NCBI GenBank assembly: GCA_005223375.1
Contig: RXOD01005375.1
Location: 1 to 14,464 of the forward strand
Length of the DNA: 14,464 nt
Reading direction: 5' to 3'
Source of the DNA: Amoebophrya sp. AT5.2
Lineage: Eukaryota > Sar > Dinophyceae > Syndiniales > Amoebophryaceae
The notes beneath the pieces were generated by a model that was not told where the DNA came from, did no database searches, and saw only the letters and a program-made list of their open reading frames with translations. The translations under genes were made by a program, and so were the position numbers. Of this stretch, positions 7,396 to 14,464 are shown in pieces (within the stretch, counting starts at the first letter, position 1; every line of letters starts with the position of its first letter).

Positions 7396-10300
7396 ATGAG
7401 AAAACGACGACGCCGGCACCAGGCGGGTACGACGCGTAGCAGCGCCGTCCTCGCGATTCTTCTCTTAGTGTTTGGCTGGATAGAGATAGAGGTTTCGCGA
7501 TCGAAGGACGACGTCGAGGTGTATCAGGAGCGGCGCACGTCGTTGGCATCCAGCTTCGTCGTGAGCCTTTTCGGGGTTCGCCCGACTGAAGCACTGTATT
7601 TGGCGGGATTTCAAAGAAGAACGCCCGCGACAACAATTGCGAGTCGTCGATTGGGGGCGGGGGGGGATGGAGACGGCACAACTACACTGGCCACCAACAG
7701 GGAAGGTCAGGCGGAAGCGGGCAAAAGTCGTCCTATTTTGTTGTCCCACAATGAAGTCGGCGACGGACGAAGATGGAAGACAAATGGGCGCAGACGTTCC
7801 TCGAAGATAGCTACCCGGGTGAGGCTTCAGCGTTTGGAGCAGGCGGACCAGGACCAGCGGGACCAAGTCGAATCACCACTACGACGAAGCGGGGCTACTT
7901 TGGCGTCGTCGTCCTTTCTCGCAAGAAGCAGGAACGAAAAGTCTTACTTAAAGGAAACGACTTCAGCAGCCGTACTGTTCGAGAAAGTAGGAGACAAAGG
8001 GGGTGGGGGACGCAGCGGGGGCGACGAGCACAAGCTGGAGACGGTGAGAAAAGCAGATCTGCGCACACCGCGCGATCCTGTTCCCGTTCTTGAAGGAGAC
8101 GGCGAGCATGGGGACAGAGTCACCGGTAGTTCTATCGTCGGCTCCAGGTGGAACGCCCGCCAGTCCCCCGCGACATTCCTCCAGCCAGGAGGATATGGAG
8201 CAGAAGATGGAAATTTCGGGGGGCCAAATGAGGGGACTGTACACAAGAAGCTGACGACTGTGAGACCCGAGAGCCACTCTTCAGGGCCCAAGAAGCTGAC
8301 CACTGTGAGACCCGAGTCGCGAGACTGCGTTGGAGAATGGAAGAGCGAGCCGTGCAAGGACGGAAAGACATCCAAGAAGTTCCATGTGAAGACGAAGAAG
8401 AAGGGCAACGGAGCGTCCTGCGAAACCGTAGATAACGACACGAGAGAAAATATAGACTGCGGCACAAACTGCGAGGGGATCTGGCGCGATTGGGGCGATG
8501 AATGTTCGGACGACGGGAAGCGGACGCGAAGGTTTCACGTGGTCCATAAAGCGAAGGACGGTGGTAAAGACTGCGACAATGAGGATGGCGATAAGCAGGA
8601 GGAAGACTGTGATGCGCCAGCCGTGAATTGCAAGGGGAAGTTTCAGCTGTGGGGCGCCTGCAAGGCCGGGTTTCGCGAGCGGTTCTACAAGGTGACGCAG
8701 CAGCCGAAGAACGGTGGGGAAGACTGCGGGCGAAGGGGGGGCAAAGACACGGAGGAGTGCGGCAATCCCTGCAAAGAAGAATGGGCGGAATGGGGGCCGC
8801 CGTGCACGCCCGACCTGATCCAAACGCGCGCCTGGCTGTGGAAGCGCCAGCCAACAAATAACGGGAGGCCGTGCACCACGCGGCCCGTGGAATCCCGCAA
8901 GTGCGGCCACGGGGGCAAGGAGCCGCCGCGGGACTGCGAGGGCGCGTGGGAACTGTGGACCAACTGCGTCAACGGACGGATGTCTCGCACGTACAAAAGA
9001 ACGCACGACGCGGAGCCGGGCGGTGAGGACTGCGAGCATGAGAACAACTATAGTTATGTGGCGCAGTGCGGCCAGCCTTGCGAGGGCGCCTGGTCGAACT
9101 GGTCCAAGTGCACCGGCGGCCACCGGACGCGGCACTACAAAGTTAAGAAGCCGGCGAGCACTGCGGGATCGCCGGCGGGAGAAGGCAGGCAGTGCGAGGT
9201 CCGCCCCAAAGATCACCTCGTCCCCATCCAGAACGGCCACCCGGAGTCCAAAGAGTGCAAGGCGACCGATTGCTATGGTAGGTGGTCCGACTTCACGCAT
9301 TGCAAGGACGGGAAGCAGACCCGCACCTTCACTCTGATCACGCGCAAGGGGCCGGGCGGCGCCAAATGCGAGCACGAAGACTTGGACCAGATCATCCGGG
9401 ACTGCGGGACGAATTGCGACGGGTCCTGGGGCCGCTGGTCGAGGTGTGTGGCAGGACAGGAGGGACAGCAGACGCAAGTGTTCATTGTAGACCAACCGGC
9501 GCTGGAGGGCGGCAAAGACTGCACGGTCGCGGACAGGAAGACGCGGCACTTACCGTGCGGGGAGGAGCCGCCGCCTCGCGTGAAGGGGGAGGGAAGTGCG
9601 CAAGTAGACTTTGTGCTGCACCATGGCCATGAGCACGAGGCGCGACCGCAAGAGAGAGAGTTCGGCGTACAGCTGTCGTGCCGGGCTAAGTGGATGATCG
9701 TCGTGCTGGTGGTGTCGTTTTTGGGAATGATAGCGGTCGGAGGCGGTCTTTTCGCCTTCGGGGAGAGGTTGTGCTGCGATCCCGACGGGGTGGTCACGCC
9801 CGGCTCGCGCGAATCAATACAGTACCATTACGGGTCGGACGAGGAGTCGGAGGGCGACGAGCGAGACTCGGAGACGCGTCCGGACTCACGAGGCTCGAAA
9901 GACGAGGCTACTTCATCGCGACAGGCAAGAGAGTCGCGGCCGGCGGGTTCGTCTTCATCGGGCCAGAAGAGCAGAAAGCGAAGCGCAGATATCGCTCCCT
10001 CTGCGGTGTCGTTCGCACCACGTGCAGCGGCGTCCATGGCTCCACCCCCACCAACAGAAGGATCAAGATCATCTGCCAAAAAAGCTGCGGCAAAAGGAAA
10101 AGCGGCAAGGGGAAAACTAGCAGGGAAAATGCCGTCGAACGACACCAGCAGCGTGTCCGTTAGGGATTCTGGTCGGCGGCCTCAGGAAAGCACGTTTCTG
10201 AATGTTGACACGGAAAGCCAGAGTGGCCACGTGACCCCTGCCGGATCGGATATAATGTCAAATACCCCCCTGCGGCAGGGCATGGATAGTAGCGGAAGCG

Positions 10301-10431
10301 GCATGGCGAGTTTTGGCAGTGATGAAGCGCGGAGGGGATCGCGACGAGCGGCATTAGCCGCCCGGCAAAAGGCCGCGAAGGCGGGCAAAACGGCCGGACG
10401 AGGAAGGGCGGGAGCAGGAGTGTCAAAATGA
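7396..10431 (+). CDS. Type I membrane protein with eight thrombospondin-type-1-like repeats
   Basis: A likely cell-surface or secretory-organelle protein of 1011 residues in one uninterrupted exon. ATG 7396 was chosen because it gives a classic signal peptide: basic MRKRRRRHQ, then the hydrophobic core AVLAILLLVFGW (about residues 15-27). ATGs at 7294 and 7315 are in frame and would make it internal. Residues 35-309 are low-complexity, charged and Ser/Gly-rich. Eight repeats start at residues 311, 359, 412, 459, 514, 562, 626 and 674 and end at 721. Each reads C-x-G/E-x-W-x2-W-x2-C, a basic stretch with R-x-F/Y, G-G-x-x-C and a final C, four cysteines in all. WxxW, the C-mannosylation motif, is present in repeats 2, 4, 5, 6 and 8. 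One transmembrane helix lies at about 767-788, followed by two Cys (793-794) and a Ser/Glu- then Lys/Ala-rich tail. Known relatives act in adhesion; this role is inferred. Confidence 0.85.
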   Translation: MRKRRRRHQAGTTRSSAVLAILLLVFGWIEIEVSRSKDDVEVYQERRTSLASSFVVSLFGVRPTEALYLAGFQRRTPATTIASRRLGAGGDGDGTTTLATNREGQAEAGKSRPILLSHNEVGDGRRWKTNGRRRSSKIATRVRLQRLEQADQDQRDQVESPLRRSGATLASSSFLARSRNEKSYLKETTSAAVLFEKVGDKGGGGRSGGDEHKLETVRKADLRTPRDPVPVLEGDGEHGDRVTGSSIVGSRWNARQSPATFLQPGGYGAEDGNFGGPNEGTVHKKLTTVRPESHSSGPKKLTTVRPESRDCVGEWKSEPCKDGKTSKKFHVKTKKKGNGASCETVDNDTRENIDCGTNCEGIWRDWGDECSDDGKRTRRFHVVHKAKDGGKDCDNEDGDKQEEDCDAPAVNCKGKFQLWGACKAGFRERFYKVTQQPKNGGEDCGRRGGKDTEECGNPCKEEWAEWGPPCTPDLIQTRAWLWKRQPTNNGRPCTTRPVESRKCGHGGKEPPRDCEGAWELWTNCVNGRMSRTYKRTHDAEPGGEDCEHENNYSYVAQCGQPCEGAWSNWSKCTGGHRTRHYKVKKPASTAGSPAGEGRQCEVRPKDHLVPIQNGHPESKECKATDCYGRWSDFTHCKDGKQTRTFTLITRKGPGGAKCEHEDLDQIIRDCGTNCDGSWGRWSRCVAGQEGQQTQVFIVDQPALEGGKDCTVADRKTRHLPCGEEPPPRVKGEGSAQVDFVLHHGHEHEARPQEREFGVQLSCRAKWMIVVLVVSFLGMIAVGGGLFAFGERLCCDPDGVVTPGSRESIQYHYGSDEESEGDERDSETRPDSRGSKDEATSSRQARESRPAGSSSSGQKSRKRSADIAPSAVSFAPRAAASMAPPPPTEGSRSSAKKAAAKGKAARGKLAGKMPSNDTSSVSVRDSGRRPQESTFLNVDTESQSGHVTPAGSDIMSNTPLRQGMDSSGSGMASFGSDEARRGSRRAALAARQKAAKAGKTAGRGRAGAGVSK
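8245..8316 (+). repeat. 45-bp-period duplication in the stalk of the repeat protein
   Basis: A 27-bp segment at 8245-8271 recurs at 8290-8316 with one silent difference (ACG/ACC). It encodes KKLTTVRPE twice, 15 residues apart, just before the first cysteine-containing repeat. Confidence 0.8.
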
Positions 10432-11129
10432 GCCACTTGGACTTGATGTTGTCGGCCGAAAATGGTCAGGCTCTGACACTACAAATGAGCAAGAATCTCA
10501 AGAGCCGCTTGAGGATCATATGCAAGCGGTTTCAAGAAGTAGGGTAGGCAGACAATCTCAAAATGTATTGCCTTGCTGGTTGTTGTTGCAGCAGTGAGAA
10601 AATCTCGTGTTCAATCATTTGATCAGATGTCTCTCCCACCTGAAACTGTGCACTGGTTCAATATGGGATCAGTTCCGCGTGGTCCTTCAAGACCGAAAGA
10701 CAGAAAGCACATGTCGGCTTTTGTTGTGCGAGCGTACTAGGAAAGACACCCAAACATAAAAAAAAGACACACCACGAGTCCGTGTGTTATTTGGCGACGT
10801 AGAACTAAACCGACGCTCTACTCACTACTCACGCGCAGATGGTGCCGAGGATCACACATCACATCTACTACTTAATTCTAATTGTAGCAATACATCCGGA
10901 AGAACCGGATCGGGATCGAAATAAGTAAATCGCTTTTACCGCTCAACAAACCATGTTCGAAACCACTTTCGCCCACTAGCAGTTCTTGTTCGAGCGAGGA
11001 AGTAGGAGTAGGACTAGGAGCATGAGATTTTATTGAATTTGTATTTGAATAAGGCAACAAGAACTAGAACGCGATTGATTCAACAGAACACAAGTTGAAC
11101 CGAGACTTTATTGTATAAGCTGCGCAAAA
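10432..11129 (+). other. Intergenic region with two inverted repeats
   Basis: No coding frame of interest was found. It presumably holds the 3' UTR of the repeat protein and the 5' region of the next gene. ATCCGG (10894-10899) and CCGGAT (10905-10910) form a perfect 6-bp hairpin with a 5-nt loop. AGTTCTTGTT (10981-10990) is the exact reverse complement of AACAAGAACT (11056-11065). ACACAC and GTGTGT around 10769-10789 could pair. No polyadenylation signal was assigned. Confidence 0.5.
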
Positions 11130-11831
11130 ATGAGTCATTCGGCGGTGGTGCAGGCGCTGAAGAACAAGCTCACGGAACTGTACAAGGAGCGGAATCCGGA
11201 AAACCTTTCCAAGATCGATTACCTCCTGAAGAAGTATGAAGGGCAACCGATGCTGCTGTACCAGTCGGTGTGCTCGAAATATAAAATCGAACGTACTACA
11301 TCTAGCTATAACTACTCCTGTTACAATAGAAGACGTCGATTACAACATGTGTATCATCGCTCTTTTGAAAAACCCACAACAGAGGAGCAACTCACCCGGA
11401 AGGTGAAAGAGTGGGACGCCGCAACGGGGAAAAACACGTCGCAAATAATATGCAACACCACCGGAGAACTGCTGGAGACAAATGAAGAGGTACCTGCTTT
11501 TTATATACGAGATTGATACGATTACGAAAGTCGCTGTAAAAGCAAACGTCAGAAATCGAATGATGTAGTAGTCACGCTACCGCAGCTCCTCATTTTCTGC
11601 ATCCGCACCGCGCACGACGTCTCACAGGATGCTGAAGAGGACGAGTATGACCCGTTTACGACGAACCCGGATGCGAATCGCGACAAACTTACGGAGGAAG
11701 CGATGAAAAAGATCGATTGCTACCTTCTTGGGGTGACGGAATCAAATTTGTTCTCCTATCCGCGCGACGAAGGTGCAGCTGAGCCGGAGCTGAAGAAAGT
11801 GCAAGCCGTGGACTCTATGGGGGAACTTTAA
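11130..11831 (+). CDS. Three-exon gene for a 157-residue protein with an NPEKL...KY-type helical motif
   Basis: Exons are 11130-11292, 11383-11489 and 11628-11831, with GT-AG introns of 90 and 138 bp (donors GTACTA and GTACCT). The phases are 1 and 0 and the joined frame ends at TAA 11829-11831. Residues 8-52 (ALKNKLTELYKERNPENL, then SKIDYLLKKYEGQPMLLYQS) match a helical pattern of the form Y-x3-NPEKL-x2-ID-x-L-x-KY-x-G-x3-LY-x5-KY, which I recall from many alveolate proteins, often next to other domains; its function is unsettled. The middle (KVKEWDAATGKNTSQIICNT) and the acidic C-terminal part (DAEEDEYDPFTTNPDANRDK, LLGVTESNLFSYPRD) are not recognised. No signal peptide or membrane segment is seen, so it is probably cytosolic. 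Intron 1 has no in-frame stop, so a 187-residue form is possible. Confidence 0.75.
11293..11382 (+). other. Stop-free 90-bp intron in the 157-residue gene
   Basis: Donor GTACTA and acceptor CCCACAACAG flank a 90-bp stretch, divisible by three and open in frame. Its translation is Tyr/Ser/Arg-rich (includes YNRRRRLQHVYH), unlike the flanking protein. The donor type is shared with other introns in the window, so I read it as an intron; retained, it would add 30 residues. Confidence 0.6.
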
Positions 11832-12934
11832 GGAGCAAAAACTGTGATTCTCTCTTCTAAGCCATCGTTGCACCTCCGCAGCGACAAGAAAAGCAGACTC
11901 GACGGCGCGGTTCTACTCATGGCGACCGATAAGAGGCGGCCGCAAGATGAGCAACGGAAGCTAGCCCTCCGCGTTAGGAATCTGAATCGCAAGTGCCGCT
12001 GGTGCACGCTCTTCCCCGGACGCAACAAGAAGAAGACGAGGACGGCTCGGGCTCTCGGGATGAACAACGGGTCGCGGTTGCCTGTGCCAGTGACTGCGAT
12101 GAAGGAGGAGATGTATGTGATACATGCTCTTGCAGCTCTGCGCCGGCTCGCTCGCCCAGGAGCCGCGTGGGTAAGGGAGAAGAGTTAGATAGCGAAGTGA
12201 CACAACTTCTCCTCTGCTATTCGTTCCTATTCGCTATTTTTCGGTGTGCTGAAGGTAGAGAAGGAACAAAGACTCACGACTCACTAACTTCATCCGCGTT
12301 TAACGCAACTCATACATTCGTAACAAGCGCAGCAGATGGCCTACTTGGCCATGGCGACTCACTCGATTGAACTTAAACCGTCCGGAATACGACGGTATTC
12401 TACAGTGGAGAGCAGTGATGCTGATGTCAGCGGCCGGGAATCATGTTGACGTCGAAAGAAAAATATGGCGCGCCCGCTGTCATGGTTCGTCATGATGAAG
12501 TTTTTTCAAAGCGCGTCGTCAATTCGAGTTCGACATTCCTTGCGTTGGATGTCAGCAGGTGTTGAACAGTATATAAGTCATTTTATATCGACTCGACCTG
12601 CTCCTGCAGCTGCTGCTAGTGCTTTCCATCGACGGCTCCATGAGAAAAAATGAGCAACTTGCAGTTGCAAGCGTTGCGTCGCGTCTTGGAGTTCGCTTCG
12701 AGCATACATTTTAGCTCTCATGACGGCGCGCATTTGATTTACTCGATCGATGGTTTCTCGTCAGTTACAGTTGTGTTGAGTTGCTATTTCGAAATCCTGA
12801 TATTTCAATTCCACCTACGGTCGTGGCAACAGAACAAGCGAGCTGTGTTTTTTTACTTTGTCTAAGTTCTTCCCGGAGGTTGCATTCATAATCTATCATT
12901 CATCCCCTTGAGTACTTTCCCATACGATCCATCT
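11832..12934 (+). other. Region between the 157-residue gene and the glycosyltransferase-like gene
   Basis: No gene can be supported firmly. A frame at 11976-12170 is rich in Asp, Glu and Cys (QQEEDEDGSGSRDEQ, then DCDEGGDVCDTCSCSS), opens after GTTAG and meets a possible donor (GTGG|GTAAGG) near 12171. An overlapping frame from ATG 11920 is Lys/Arg-rich. One of them could be an exon, but neither joins a partner. The frames 12465-12653 and 12650-12865 overlap at ATGA; the first has a presequence-like composition. I regard both as chance. Confidence 0.4.
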
Positions 12935-14271
12935 ATGATGGGGGACACGAGGACCTCAAGGCCGCCGGCGAGCGGGCAGGTGCAGCGTGGCGAGCGAATG
13001 CGTGACGCGCACAAGGCCGAGCGGAAAAGGGATAAGATGCGGGATTCGATCATCGACATGCTTTTTGTGGTCTGGGAGCACTGCACACTGAAGAATTTGG
13101 TGCCCATCGCCTGCTATCTCATGCTCGTCGCCGGTGTGCTCGCTATCTGCAGGTAAGTTAGTACTAGGAGTTTCGTTAGTAAATGTAAATGGAGGAAGAT
13201 AAGTGGTGGGATGTGGGACGGATTTTCGGATCTCTCACGAATTTTCTCCCCGCCAGGTACACGGATTTCGATTTGTGGAAGTTTCTGATCAAGAAGCGGT
13301 ACCGCAACACGATTTACATGTGGTCGATCCACGTCTTCATCGGTATCGTCACCTGCAAGTACTACTACAACCGGCGGGTGCGCGACGTACTGAAAAAGTG
13401 GATCCTCAAATGCATCATTCTTCGCCACCACCGGCAGCAGAGGCTGAAGAACAACAGCGCTTCCAGTCCGCATGCAGATGCCTCGAGGACGTGCCGTCCA
13501 TCGTCGCCCAGCAGCAGCCGCCGGTCGTCGGAAACTTCCAGTCCAGCGCCATCGTCGCCTTCGAAGGACGGGGTAGAGCTGGCGGAGTTCGTGCGGACCA
13601 ATTTTTTTGCGGCCGCGGGTGTGTACGCCTTGGTATTCGTCGCGCACGGGCTGAGCTTGGCGTTTCTTTTTTTTCTCACGTTCACGCTTGTCCCGGCTTT
13701 CACCCTGGTCGAGTTTCTCGCTCGCGACTTTGCCTGGAGGTTGCTCGTGCGGCCGTTGGTGAGGCTTGGCGCGGCTGCGTTGCGGCGGCTTTGCGGACGG
13801 GGATCTGAGAATCAGACCAGAAACTCCGCTACAGCAAGTGCCAGTCCGGAGCCTACTTCCGAGAGCGTCGCTGACGAGCACGGCGTCGCTGCAGGCGGGA
13901 GCGACGAAAAGCCGGTTGTGGAGCAATTTCCGAGCAGCGTGAAGTCGATCTGGATGACTGAGGAGAACCGGCGGCTGCTCCGTTCGAAGTACCCAGAACA
14001 AGATCTTCAAGGTATTGAGTCCTCGGCGCGAGGACATCGGAAGCTGAAGATTCTCCTGGTGTGTGAATACGCGCCTTGCGAGTTCCACGGTATGGCGGTT
14101 CGGCTGAAGAACCTCGTGCGGGAGCTGTCACAACAACACGAGGTGCGGATTCTGACCTCCCGGAACAAGGAGCAGCTGCAAGCGGAGGGCTTCAACGACA
14201 TCGCAACCATCGACCTGTACAGGGAAATGGGCTACTGCCTACAAAACATGTGGAACCCAGGGAACAAGCTG
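12935..14271 (+). CDS. Membrane protein with a GT4-like glycosyltransferase N-terminal half (3'-partial)
   Basis: Exons 12935-13152 and 13257-14271 are joined over a 104-bp intron (donor CAG|GTAAGT, acceptor CGCCAG); AG plus G makes an Arg codon. The second exon appears to stop at the donor CTG|GTACTC, giving 411 residues; otherwise the frame ends at TAG 14284-14286. A basic N-terminus (residues 17-38) is followed by hydrophobic segments at about 55-72, 91-110 and 186-226 (the last long enough for two passes), with a Ser/Pro-rich linker at 138-176. Residues 336-411 read KLKILLVCEYAPCEFHGMAV, then RLKNLVRELSQQHEVRILTS, the first beta strand, loop and helix of a GT4 (GT-B fold) donor-independent N-terminal domain. 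The catalytic C-terminal half, with the nucleotide-sugar site, must lie beyond the edge. It probably acts at an internal membrane; substrate unknown. Start: ATG 12935, with ATG 12938 adjacent. Confidence 0.65.
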
Positions 14272-14464
14272 GTACTCGGGTTGTAGTTCCACTACTACTT
14301 GTTTATACGATTTTTTTACGTCGCAGTCGCAGCTGGCGCTCGCACCCCTTCTCCTGCACCCCGCGATATTATAAACTCATGTGTGTTATACTATTACTCA
14401 CGACGACGAGCGAGTCCGAGCGAGAAATGATAATACATATACTGATAGACCCGAACACACGAAG
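14272..14464 (+). other. Start of an intron, or 3' end, of the glycosyltransferase-like gene
   Basis: If the GTACTC donor is used, this is the beginning of an intron. Possible acceptors after the T-run (TTTTTTTACGTCGCAG and the following TCGCAG) lead to frames that stop within about 15 codons and do not look like GT4 sequence, so the next exon is probably outside the window. Nothing else was seen. Confidence 0.4.

Noticed and set aside
8281..9549. 422-codon open frame on the - strand
   Set aside because: It lies wholly opposite the cysteine-rich repeats; its Arg/Pro/Leu/Ala composition mirrors the GC-rich coding strand, and the + frame has coherent repeats and motifs.
12465..12865. Two overlapping frames joined by ATGA
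   Set aside because: Such overlaps suggest bacterial coupling, but all else here is eukaryotic; both are short and unlike any family.
13114..14088. 324-codon open frame on the - strand
   Set aside because: It mirrors the glycosyltransferase-like gene, is Arg/Pro-rich and shows no domain, whereas the + strand has phase-matched exons and a GT4-like motif.
1..14464. Relic of the dinoflagellate spliced leader in the genome
   Set aside because: I looked for the conserved part of the leader (CCATTTTGGCTCAAG) upstream of each gene and found no convincing match.

Overview
The window is nuclear DNA of a eukaryote with spliced genes. Five protein genes, all on the + strand, can be assembled from exons whose reading phases agree across GT-AG introns. 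No gene could be supported on the - strand. Several features point to an alveolate, perhaps a dinoflagellate or a relative such as a syndinian, perkinsid or chromerid: all genes in one direction, introns of about 90-450 bp, nearly every acceptor of the form AG|G, a thrombospondin-repeat surface protein, and a motif (NPENLSKIDYLLKKYEG...KY) that I associate with alveolate proteins. This assignment is an inference; no rRNA or organellar marker is present.

Layout: (1) 129-937, the 3' part or whole of a small coiled-coil-like gene. (2) 1894-3325, a four-exon gene for a 295-residue Ala/Gly-rich protein of unknown function. (3) 3326-5135, about 1.8 kb without a recognisable gene, containing short tandem and inverted repeats. 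(4) 5136-6145, a three-exon gene for cytosolic ribosomal protein eL19, the one firmly identified gene. (5) 7396-10431, an apparently intronless gene for a large type I membrane protein with eight thrombospondin-type-1-like repeats, one transmembrane helix and a tail of about 220 residues. (6) 11130-11831, a three-exon gene for a 157-residue protein. (7) 12935-14271, the first two exons of a gene joining several membrane segments to the N-terminal half of a GT4-like glycosyltransferase; it runs off the right edge.

The genes do not form an obvious pathway; eL19 is housekeeping and the others look lineage-specific. The points most worth a second look are the eight repeats that all keep the same four cysteines and appear to lack the same disulfide, the membrane-glycosyltransferase fusion, the unusual GTAC-type donor sites shared by several unrelated genes, and a stop-free 90-bp intron in the 157-residue gene.
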